Source: an uncultured Clostridium sp.
GTDB taxonomy: Bacteria; Bacillota; Clostridia; Lachnospirales; Lachnospiraceae
DNA length: 64,000 nucleotides
Reading direction: 5' to 3'
Assembly: GCA_946498245.1 (NCBI GenBank)
Contig: CAMMNN010000008.1
Span: forward strand, 1-64,000
Under the pieces are notes generated by a model that was not told where the DNA came from, searched no databases, and worked only from the letters and a program-made list of their open reading frames with translations. This document shows, piece after piece, positions 1 to 8,697 of this stretch (its first letter is position 1; each line of letters begins with the position of its first letter). A program made the position numbers and the translations under genes.

Positions 1-103
1 CTTGAATATAAATATCGCAGGTAAACTGATTCGCTGTCCTGACAAGATAGGATATTGGCAACGTGCGATACGGGGCCAGGATGTTAACTCGTTTTGTCAA
101 CAT
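1..103 (-). CDS. Partial HPr-like protein, runs off the left edge
   Basis: Minus-strand ATG at 103 preceded by AGGGGTGAGG; translation MLTKRVNILAPYRTLPISYLVRTANQFTCDIYIQ... is weakly HPr-like. Confidence 0.4.
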   Translation of the reverse strand, partial: MLTKRVNILAPYRTLPISYLVRTANQFTCDIYIQ

Positions 104-248
104 ACGCCTCACCCCTTTAACATTAAAAAGCGATTGTCAAACAGTTACTAAAAGCCCCCATTGTTTTCATACAATTATTCTACTATACTTTTTTCCATTA
201 GACAATAGACAAATTCTTAATTTTGTATAAAAACACCAAGGAAATCCC

Positions 249-1208
249 TTATTCTTCTAAATTTTTTGTTTCTTCCACAATATAAATAGGCCGATCCTTC
301 AGCTCGTTAAAGAGAATGGCGATATATTCGCCGATAATCCCCACAATGGCAAAGAGCATGGCAAACATAAAGCAGATTAACACCACAATGGTTGCGTATC
401 CGCTGGGGGCTCCCTGGCGGGTAATCAGCGTATAGATCAGCACGATAATTCCTAAAAGAGCGGAAAATCCGCCGGCGTAAATGCCTAATTTCAGAGGCAT
501 ATTGGAAAAGCACAGTATCGTATTTACGGAAAACTGAAACAGCTTCTTTAAGCTGTATTTGCTTTCGCCCGCAACCCGGGGGCGGGCCTCATACTGGATA
601 GAGGCTCTGGGAAAGCCGATGTTCTGGACGTAGCCCCGCAGGAAACGCACCCGTTCCCGGTAATTTTTTTTCAGCACATTGGCCGCTTTTCTCCCTACTG
701 CAAAAAAATCCGAAGCGTTGGCCTCCAGGCTGACGTCCGCTATCCGGTTTATTACTTTGTAAAAAGCCGCGGATGTAACATTTTTCACCCATCCGGCGCT
801 GGTATTGCTGGTACGGACCATGGTAATGATCTCATAGCCCGCTTCCAGTTTATTTATAATCTCTTCCAGATATTCCGGCGGATGCTGGAGATCCGCGTCC
901 ATACAGACCACGCCGTCTCCGCTGCTATAATCCATTCCGGCAATCATGGCCGCTTCGTGGCCAAAATTTCGGGAAAATTCGATTACCTTAATCCGGCTGT
1001 CCTGCCCCGCCAGTTCCCCAAGAATCCGGCTGCTGGCATCCACGCTTCCGTCATTGACGAAAATCAGTTCCCAGTCCCACGGCAGTTTTTCCAATATGGG
1101 AACCGTATACCGGTAAAATTCTCCCAAAGCCTGTTCTTCATTGTAAACGGAAACCACTACTGACAGACATTTTCCGTTTCTTTTTTCCTTCATCGTCAGT
1201 TCCTCCAC
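249..1208 (-). CDS. Family 2 glycosyltransferase with C-terminal TM helices (GtrB/DPM1-like)
   Basis: SVVVSVYNEEQAL, DADLQHPPE and two C-terminal hydrophobic segments. Confidence 0.9.
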   Translation of the reverse strand: MEELTMKEKRNGKCLSVVVSVYNEEQALGEFYRYTVPILEKLPWDWELIFVNDGSVDASSRILGELAGQDSRIKVIEFSRNFGHEAAMIAGMDYSSGDGVVCMDADLQHPPEYLEEIINKLEAGYEIITMVRTSNTSAGWVKNVTSAAFYKVINRIADVSLEANASDFFAVGRKAANVLKKNYRERVRFLRGYVQNIGFPRASIQYEARPRVAGESKYSLKKLFQFSVNTILCFSNMPLKLGIYAGGFSALLGIIVLIYTLITRQGAPSGYATIVVLICFMFAMLFAIVGIIGEYIAILFNELKDRPIYIVEETKNLEE

Positions 1209-1213
1209 CTGCC

Positions 1214-2041
1214 TTACCAGATCCTGATTTCCGTATCGGAATGAGAGGGGAGCCGTTTTTCCTCAGGAGGCAGCGCCATATAGTCGCCGTAAACCAGGGT
1301 TAAGATCTCATGCCAGCCTGCAGGGGCCATAAGCATTTCCCCTTCAAATTCCATATCCACAGTCTGGCTGCACCAGTCCTTTTTTAACGTTACATAAAGG
1401 TAGTCCGGCTGGTAATTGCTGTAATAACACAGGCTGCTTTTTCCTTTCCTGTCCTTTACGGCAGCGCAGAATTGCAGCCTGCGGATAAATTTCATAGGCA
1501 GCAGACGGCCCACAGTGGAAAGTCCCGCCACCATAGCCTTTTCCGGAAACGCGTATTTGGCAAAGTCCAGGCGGAATCGGTGGCCCATGGCCAGACCGTA
1601 AATGGCTTTATGGAGAAATTTGGTAAACCCGGCGGAAACCGGATTCTCCGGCAGTTCATCCAAAATAAATAAATCTACCCAGAGATGGTTTAGCTTTCCC
1701 TCATAAAAATCCATTTCCGCACTGTCTTCATGGGTACTGCTTCTGTCATAAAGTATCCGGGCCGTAAAGTCAAAAAACGCCCTTCCCCCTCTCAAATCTC
1801 CGGGTTCCAAAAGCGTCATGCCATCCGGCAGATGCTTCCGGGCCGCCCGGATAAAGCGAGTGTAATTTTCCCGGGTAAAGGCTACGTCCGCGTCGTCGTC
1901 CCAGGGAATAAAGCCCTTATGCCGGACTGCGCCCAAAAGGGTTCCTGCGTCCAGCAGATACTGAATCCCCTCTCTGCGGCAGATCTGGTCAATGGCCTTT
2001 AAAATTTCCAGATTGGCCTGGTGAACTTTCGTAAGATCCAT
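1214..2041 (-). CDS. LicD family phosphotransferase
   Basis: YLLDAGTLLGAVRHKGFIPWDDDADV motif. Confidence 0.92.
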   Translation of the reverse strand: MDLTKVHQANLEILKAIDQICRREGIQYLLDAGTLLGAVRHKGFIPWDDDADVAFTRENYTRFIRAARKHLPDGMTLLEPGDLRGGRAFFDFTARILYDRSSTHEDSAEMDFYEGKLNHLWVDLFILDELPENPVSAGFTKFLHKAIYGLAMGHRFRLDFAKYAFPEKAMVAGLSTVGRLLPMKFIRRLQFCAAVKDRKGKSSLCYYSNYQPDYLYVTLKKDWCSQTVDMEFEGEMLMAPAGWHEILTLVYGDYMALPPEEKRLPSHSDTEIRIW

Positions 2042-2054
2042 AGCTCCTCCTGTT

Positions 2055-3431
2055 TTATCTTTGGATTCCCTCGCAAATGGTTTTTGCCATATAGTCGATC
2101 ATCTCGTCCGTCATACCGGGATAAACGCCTACCCAGAAGGTGTCCTTCATAATGCGGTCCGTAACCTCCAGGCTTCCGGCGATGCGGTAGCCCGCCCGTC
2201 CCTGTTTCCGGCCTTCTTCGTTTTCACGATTCCAAATGGTCCGCATTTCGTCAAAACAGGGGTGTTTTGTCAGGTTCCCGGCAAAAAGCATACGGGTTTG
2301 GATCCCCTTGCTCTCAACGTACTGAACCAGACGGTTTCTGTCCGTCCCTTCTTTGCAGGTCAGCAAAAAGCCAAACCAACTGGGCTTGGAGTCCGGGCAG
2401 GCCTCCGGGAGAATCAGCCTATCTGCTGTACCTGCAAGTCCTTCTTTCAGCCGTTTAAAATTGCGGCGGCGCTTTTCTACAAATTCCGGAAACTTCTTTA
2501 ACTGGGCGCAGCCAATGGCTGCCTGAAGATCCGTAGCTTTCAGGTTGTAGCCGAAATGGGAATAGACATACTTGTGGTCGTAGCCCAGAGGAAGCTCCCC
2601 GTACTGCTTGTCAAAGCGATGGCCGCAGAGGTTGTCCCGGCCTGACGGGCATACGCAGTCCCGGCCCCAATCCCGGAAAGAGCGAATAATTTTATTTAAA
2701 AGAGGATTGTCCGTGTAAACGGCTCCGCCCTCTCCCATGGTCATATGGTGGGGAGGATAGAAGCTGGAGGTTCCAATATCTCCGATGGTTCCTGTAAGGC
2801 GCTCCTGGCCGTCTATGGTATACCGGCTTCCCAGGGCGTCGCAGTTGTCTTCCACCAGCCAGAGGTTATGCTTTTGGCAGAAGGCTTTTACAGCCTTTAA
2901 ATCAAAGGGATTTCCCAAAGTGTGGGCTATCATCACCGCTTTTGTCCGTTCTGACAGGGCCTCTTCCAGTCTGGAAACATCAATATTGTACTGCGGGATA
3001 GTAACATCTACAAAAACCGGAACCGCGCCGTACTGGATAGCCGGCGTCACCGTAGTGGGGAATCCGGCGGCCACCGTAATTACTTCATCCCCTCTGCCGA
3101 TTCTGCGTTCTCCCAAAAGAGGGGAGGTAAGGGCCATAAAGGCCAAAAGGTTAGCCGAGGAGCCGGAATTAACCAGGGAGCAGAACCGCACTCCCAAATA
3201 CTCTGCCAGACTCTTTTCAAACTCATCCGTATACCGCCCTGAGGTCAGCCAAAATTCCAGAGCAGAATCCACCAGATTGACCATCTCCTCATGATCGTAA
3301 ACCCTGGAGGCATAGGGGATCCTGTCCCCCTCCTGGTATGGTTTTTTCTGATTATGGAAGGTATCGCAGTATTCCGCCGTAAGCTTTAAAATCTCCTCCC
3401 GCGCTTCCTTCTCACTCATATTTTCAAACAT
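2055..3431 (-). CDS. rfbH: DegT/DnrJ/EryC1 aminotransferase-fold, CDP-4-keto-6-deoxyglucose 3-dehydrase (RfbH-like)
   Basis: LVNSGSSANLLA, VEDNCDALGS, next to rfbG/rfbF homologues. Confidence 0.88.
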   Translation of the reverse strand: MFENMSEKEAREEILKLTAEYCDTFHNQKKPYQEGDRIPYASRVYDHEEMVNLVDSALEFWLTSGRYTDEFEKSLAEYLGVRFCSLVNSGSSANLLAFMALTSPLLGERRIGRGDEVITVAAGFPTTVTPAIQYGAVPVFVDVTIPQYNIDVSRLEEALSERTKAVMIAHTLGNPFDLKAVKAFCQKHNLWLVEDNCDALGSRYTIDGQERLTGTIGDIGTSSFYPPHHMTMGEGGAVYTDNPLLNKIIRSFRDWGRDCVCPSGRDNLCGHRFDKQYGELPLGYDHKYVYSHFGYNLKATDLQAAIGCAQLKKFPEFVEKRRRNFKRLKEGLAGTADRLILPEACPDSKPSWFGFLLTCKEGTDRNRLVQYVESKGIQTRMLFAGNLTKHPCFDEMRTIWNRENEEGRKQGRAGYRIAGSLEVTDRIMKDTFWVGVYPGMTDEMIDYMAKTICEGIQR

Positions 3432-3448
3432 AGCAAGTCTCCTTTTCC

Positions 3449-4507
3449 TTATAGAAAGAACTCCCGTATCTGCTGATCCGTCACCTTCGCCATATCTTCA
3501 CCCTTTAAATAGGCGCGGGACCATTCCACTGTCTTTTCTACCGCTTCTTTTACATGGTACCTGGGCCGCCAGCCGAAAACCTTTTTAATCCTGGAGCAGT
3601 CCAGTTTTAAAAAGCTGGCCTCATGAGGCCCTCCGTCATACCGGTTGATCCACTGGAGCCCGTCTCCCCAGGCTTCGCAGAATAAATCCGTCAGACAGCC
3701 CGTGGTAACACAGTCTGTGTCGTCAGGCCCTACGTTATAGTATCCCGCCTTTTTTCCGTCCTTATACTGTTCCATAGCGATAGCCAAGTACACTGCCAGA
3801 GGCTCCAGCACGTGCTGGTAAGGCCGCACGGAATGGGGATTCCTTACAATAATATCCTTCCCGGCAGCAGCCGCGCGGATACAGTCCGGAATGATACGGT
3901 CATTGGCAAAGTCGCCTCCCCCGATCACATTCCCTGCCCGGGAGGTGGAAATGGCGCAGCGGCCGTCTTCAAAAAAGGACTTTTGGTAGCTGTGGGTTAC
4001 CAGTTCGGAACAGGATTTGCTGTTGGAATAAGGGTCATAGCCATCCAGGGGATCGCACTCCCGGTATCCGTATTCCCATTCCCGGTTTTCGTATACCTTA
4101 TCTGTGGTAACATTGACAAAGGATCTCGTTTCCGTACCCCGGCGAATGCATTCCAGAATATTTACGGTTCCCATTACATTGGTTTCATAGGTGTACACCG
4201 GATCCTTATAGGAATCCCGGACAATGGGCTGGGCTGCCAGATGGAACACAATCTCCGGCTTTGCCCTCTCAAAAGCTCTGGAAAGGCTTCCTAAATCCCT
4301 GATGTCGCCAATTTGGGAATCCATTGCCTGGTCCATGCCGATAATTCGAAAAACTGCGGGATCCGTAGGGGGTTCCAAGGCGTAGCCATAGGTTTCTGCC
4401 CCGCAGAGAGCCAGAATCCGGCAGAGCCACGTTCCCTTAAAGCCTGTGTGTCCCGTTACAAAGACCCTTTTACCTTTATAAAATTCAGACAATTCCTGCA
4501 AAGTCAT
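3449..4507 (-). CDS. rfbG: CDP-glucose 4,6-dehydratase
   Basis: GKRVFVTGHTGFKGTWLC, SDR YSNSKS; operon context. Confidence 0.92.
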   Translation of the reverse strand: MTLQELSEFYKGKRVFVTGHTGFKGTWLCRILALCGAETYGYALEPPTDPAVFRIIGMDQAMDSQIGDIRDLGSLSRAFERAKPEIVFHLAAQPIVRDSYKDPVYTYETNVMGTVNILECIRRGTETRSFVNVTTDKVYENREWEYGYRECDPLDGYDPYSNSKSCSELVTHSYQKSFFEDGRCAISTSRAGNVIGGGDFANDRIIPDCIRAAAAGKDIIVRNPHSVRPYQHVLEPLAVYLAIAMEQYKDGKKAGYYNVGPDDTDCVTTGCLTDLFCEAWGDGLQWINRYDGGPHEASFLKLDCSRIKKVFGWRPRYHVKEAVEKTVEWSRAYLKGEDMAKVTDQQIREFFL

Positions 4508-4522
4508 GGTTTCTGCTCTCCT

Positions 4523-5299
4523 TTAATCTTCCCAGATCTTCCATGGGGCCTGTCCTGACTGCCACATGGCTTCCAACTGCTGTCTGTCCCTCTGGGTGTC
4601 CATGCATTTCCAAAAGCCATTGTGGCGGTATGCCATTAGCTGACCGTCTTTTGCCAGATTCTCCAGAGGTTCCTTTTCCAATACCGTCGTATCGTCCTTG
4701 ATGTAATCAAAAATACCGGGGTTAAAGACCATAAAGCCGCCGTTAATCATTGCCCCGTCGTCGTCATTTTTTTCCCGGAAGGCCTGGATTCGTCCGTCTG
4801 CTTCCAAATCCAGAACGCCAAAGCGCTGGCCTACATTTACAGATGTAAGGGTTGCCAGCTTTCCATGGTTTTTGTGGAACTCTGTGAGAGCGCCAAGATC
4901 CACGTCCGCTACGCCGTCCCCGTAGGTCAGCATAAAAGTTTCCCCTTCCACAAAGGGACGGATTCGCTTTACCCTTCCTCCGGTCATGGTATTGAGCCCC
5001 GTATCTACCAGAGTCACCTTCCAGGGCTCTGAATAGTTATTGTGAACCTCCATTTTATTGTTGGCCAAATCAAAGGTCACATCTGATGTATGAAGGAAAT
5101 AATCCGCAAAAAATTCCTTTACCACATACTGTTTATAGCCCAGGCAGATGACAAACTCGTGAAATCCAAACTGGGAATAATATTTCATAATATGCCACAA
5201 AATAGGCTTTTCTCCGATTTCTACCATTGGCTTCGGCTTTAAATGACTTTCCTCGCTGATTCTGGTGCCGAATCCTCCTGCTAACAGTACAACTTTCAT
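4523..5299 (-). CDS. rfbF: Glucose-1-phosphate cytidylyltransferase
   Basis: MKVVLLAGGFGTRISEESHLKPKPMVEIGEKPILWHIMKYY. Confidence 0.94.
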   Translation of the reverse strand: MKVVLLAGGFGTRISEESHLKPKPMVEIGEKPILWHIMKYYSQFGFHEFVICLGYKQYVVKEFFADYFLHTSDVTFDLANNKMEVHNNYSEPWKVTLVDTGLNTMTGGRVKRIRPFVEGETFMLTYGDGVADVDLGALTEFHKNHGKLATLTSVNVGQRFGVLDLEADGRIQAFREKNDDDGAMINGGFMVFNPGIFDYIKDDTTVLEKEPLENLAKDGQLMAYRHNGFWKCMDTQRDRQQLEAMWQSGQAPWKIWED

Positions 5300-5302
5300 T
5301 CC

Positions 5303-6751
5303 CTATCCCTCCTGTCCTCCGGCCTGTTTTGCCCCTTCTTCCGGACGGCCGAACACATTCCAGTGATTTTCTTCTAAAATACCAAGAGCCGCCCGAATCT
5401 TTTCGGGCCCTTTCCGGTATTCAAAAATGCTTTCCAGATCCTCGTCGCTGATATTGCGGTAATCCAGCGCCGCCTGAATCTTTTCTTCATAGCGTTCCCT
5501 GCGGTACGGCGCTTTCTGCAGCTCGTCCGCCGTCGTAACCACATTTCCCGCCAATATGATACAGCAAAAGGCCGCTGCGGCTATTTTTTCCGCTCCATAG
5601 CCCTTCTTAGGCTTTGCTGCTTTTTTTACAGCTTCCAGTTTCCATACCAGGGCAGCCGTCAGAAGGATCCCCAGGATTCCCATCTGAAACTGCAGGCCAT
5701 AACGGGAACTCATACCGTAGTTTTCCTGTTCCAAAAAGATCCAGCGGGAAATGAGAATCAGCACGTGGCTGCAGCCGCCGGATAAGATCAGCAGCAGCGG
5801 AAAAATCGTTCTCTCGTAGAGACGGTATCTGGCATTGAGCCACAGGGCCAGCAGATACCCCGCCATAACTCCCAGTCCAATGGCCAGCATAACCCGGTTT
5901 GGCAGGTGAAGCTTTAATTCCATAGTTTCTCCGCCTAAAAACATGGAGGCAAAGGATTTGATAAAAAAGGCCGGGAAAAATTTAGGATTCTGGCCAAGGG
6001 CCTCTATTAACGTCAGATCCGTGGCCCCTGCGTGTTCCTCCACAGTGCAGGCATTGCTTATCAGATACAGTCCTAAGGGAATCAAAATACAGATCAGATA
6101 TTTTCCCCAGGGGAGTTCTCTTTTCTCCTTTTTTACAAAAGACCAGAGAATCAAAAAGCCGTATACCACTATCATGACTCCGGAATAAACGGCGCTGTAC
6201 TGTCCCGCAATTCCCAGGGTAATGAAAAACGGAAGAATTGTCAGGAGAATGTCGTCGCGCCTCCTCCTTTGATCCAGAGGATTTTTTCTGGCCTGCCAGA
6301 CCCGATCCAAAACAAGGTAGTAATAATAGAAGCAGGCAAAGGCCCAGAAATGCGCCCAGCCGCTTCCATTAATCAGCATCTCCCATTTGTTCAGGCCAAA
6401 CATGAGCACAGCCGCAGCGGCAGCCGTTATCAGCCCCAGTCCCTGTTCCCTGGCGTATTTTCCCACACAGAGTCCTGCCGCCCCCAGGCCCAGGATCCCC
6501 AAAACCTGATCAAAACGGACGCTGAAATGGAAAAACTCCGTATTGATCCCTCTGGCCAGATAATTAATGGGAATCCGGGTCAGAATATCAGCCACAAAAA
6601 ACTTTTCAGGATTCCACACATCAGGCAGATAGGAATTAATGAGCCTGATGTAGTCGGAATAAACCACGTCCCTGGATGCGGAAATGACGTACCACAGGCA
6701 AAAAGCCATTCCGGCCAGCGTAAACAGGATATATCCGTAAGACCGTTTCAT
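5303..6751 (-). CDS. Polytopic membrane protein, probable GT-C-like/polysaccharide enzyme
   Basis: Multiple hydrophobic segments, operon context. Confidence 0.6.
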   Translation of the reverse strand: MKRSYGYILFTLAGMAFCLWYVISASRDVVYSDYIRLINSYLPDVWNPEKFFVADILTRIPINYLARGINTEFFHFSVRFDQVLGILGLGAAGLCVGKYAREQGLGLITAAAAAVLMFGLNKWEMLINGSGWAHFWAFACFYYYYLVLDRVWQARKNPLDQRRRRDDILLTILPFFITLGIAGQYSAVYSGVMIVVYGFLILWSFVKKEKRELPWGKYLICILIPLGLYLISNACTVEEHAGATDLTLIEALGQNPKFFPAFFIKSFASMFLGGETMELKLHLPNRVMLAIGLGVMAGYLLALWLNARYRLYERTIFPLLLILSGGCSHVLILISRWIFLEQENYGMSSRYGLQFQMGILGILLTAALVWKLEAVKKAAKPKKGYGAEKIAAAAFCCIILAGNVVTTADELQKAPYRRERYEEKIQAALDYRNISDEDLESIFEYRKGPEKIRAALGILEENHWNVFGRPEEGAKQAGGQEG

Positions 6752-6792
6752 TATATCGTAAATCCTCCTATTTGTAAAATCCTGAATCTCCG

Positions 6793-8673
6793 TCAGTCCG
6801 CCGTAATCTCCATAATCACGGCCAAACGTTTTTCGCCTCTCTGTTCCTGGGCGTTCTGCATATAGAAATTGTTTTCAAACTCCAGAGAAACTATCTGATA
6901 GGGTTCTGTTTCAATGTCATAATAATAAATGCTTTCTGTCACAGGAAGCTCCGTTTCTAAGGCGCCGTCCCGGTAAATCGCCGTAGTTTCCCCGCCGTTT
7001 AAAATACCGGGGAACATAAACTTCAGACGGATTACTCCCTCTGAGCCTGCCATAACCCGGATAGAGGCGCTTTCGTCCATCCAGCCGTCCCGGTAATAGC
7101 CCTCTGTGATCTCGCATTTTAAGTTCTTTACCAGCCCGGTAATGTCCTGAAAAGCATTGTGCTCCGGTTCTTCCCTGAGAACCAGCATATTCTCCGTTAC
7201 CTGTCCAATATCCAGGATACTGTCAATAAATACTACCTGGGTTCCTTCGGCCTTCCGTTTGGGATCAAAAACCTTAAAAAATGTGTCTGCCGTAAAACGG
7301 CTCATTTCATAGGTGTTTCCTACAATATAAATGGTCTTTCCAAAAATCTCATCACCGTATTTCTCATAGGTTTCTTCCGCCAGAGAATTGTAGCGAAGCT
7401 GGTTGGGCCACAGATACAGCTTGGGATACTGGCTGCGGTAAAAGCTCTCTACGGGAAACAGCAAAATCAGATACAGAGTAAAGGCGGCGGCACAGACGGC
7501 ATACCTCACTGTCTTCTGGCCGTTTTTCAGCTTCTTTTTCTTATCCGGATTTTGCCCCTCAGCCTGCCCGGGTTCCCCAAGTACCCCACACATATAGCAC
7601 AGGAGCAAAAGGGCCGCCGTATAGGATACGTAGATCCAGCGCATTTCTACCCGTACCGTTACACTGGAAGCTCCGATGCACAGGGCGATAAACGCCAGAA
7701 ACAGCAGAACATTTTTCAGGGCCGGCAGCACGTTCTTCCTTTTTTTGAAAAGGGCCCCTGTAAAAGCCGCCGTAAAAATCACCAATAGGCCGCTGGAAGC
7801 GTAAACCAGAAGGCGGATCCAGCGGGGGGAGTCGGCCCATGTCATGCCGTTTAAATGCTCCGGTCCGGCATTGAATCCAAAGATATAGGCCACCTGGCTC
7901 AGTGCGTAGAAAAAGGCTTCCCCAAGGGAAAAGGTGTCTGTCACCTCTGTACCTCCGGTTCCCGCCGGAACAACGGTCCCGATAGCCGCCTGCCGGATTC
8001 CCATCACCACCAGAAACACAGCCAGGGGAGTCACCCATTTCCACAGTTCTCTTTTTTCCCCCTTCTTTCTTCCTAAAAGCAGCACCAGGTAAAACAGTGG
8101 GAGTAGGGCCAGATACCTCTCATGGACGAAACATATGGCAAAGTACAGGCCGCAGGCTCCGTAAAATTCCCCTTTCGTTCCCTCCCGGTTTAAATCCCGG
8201 TAAAGCAAGAGCAAAATCCCCAGAGCCAGGGCCGTGGCCGTCGTTTCCATAAGGCCGTAAACCTGGCTGATCTGGTAATAGGCCATTCTGGAAAGAAGGT
8301 AGCAAATTCCTGCCAAAAATCCGAAAATACTGCCTTTGGCCAGCTTTTTGCCAAACCAGTAAACCAGGGCCGCCACAAGGATATTCAAAACAATATTAAT
8401 GGGAACAAACCAGGTTACGCGGCTCCCTACCAGGGCCAGCTCCAGCCATGCCATTAAGTAATACAGAAAGCGGAAGCGGGTGCTCCCTATGGGAAAATTA
8501 AATTCCAGGAAGGACTGCTCCCCGTAGCAGGACCACAGATACAGATCGTCCATATAAAGGCCTTTAATGGAAATTCCCCGGTTAATGAAAAAGGCAAAGG
8601 CCCCCAGGAGAAGGATAGCAATGGCGTCGTCCTTCCAGTTATTTTTCAGTTCCAGATGTTTCCTTGGTTCCAT
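6793..8673 (-). CDS. Polytopic membrane protein, probable GT-C-like glycosyltransferase
   Basis: Many TM segments plus C-terminal soluble domain. Confidence 0.6.
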   Translation of the reverse strand: MEPRKHLELKNNWKDDAIAILLLGAFAFFINRGISIKGLYMDDLYLWSCYGEQSFLEFNFPIGSTRFRFLYYLMAWLELALVGSRVTWFVPINIVLNILVAALVYWFGKKLAKGSIFGFLAGICYLLSRMAYYQISQVYGLMETTATALALGILLLLYRDLNREGTKGEFYGACGLYFAICFVHERYLALLPLFYLVLLLGRKKGEKRELWKWVTPLAVFLVVMGIRQAAIGTVVPAGTGGTEVTDTFSLGEAFFYALSQVAYIFGFNAGPEHLNGMTWADSPRWIRLLVYASSGLLVIFTAAFTGALFKKRKNVLPALKNVLLFLAFIALCIGASSVTVRVEMRWIYVSYTAALLLLCYMCGVLGEPGQAEGQNPDKKKKLKNGQKTVRYAVCAAAFTLYLILLFPVESFYRSQYPKLYLWPNQLRYNSLAEETYEKYGDEIFGKTIYIVGNTYEMSRFTADTFFKVFDPKRKAEGTQVVFIDSILDIGQVTENMLVLREEPEHNAFQDITGLVKNLKCEITEGYYRDGWMDESASIRVMAGSEGVIRLKFMFPGILNGGETTAIYRDGALETELPVTESIYYYDIETEPYQIVSLEFENNFYMQNAQEQRGEKRLAVIMEITAD

Positions 8674-8697
8674 AGTGGCGTCCTTTCTAAACCGGTG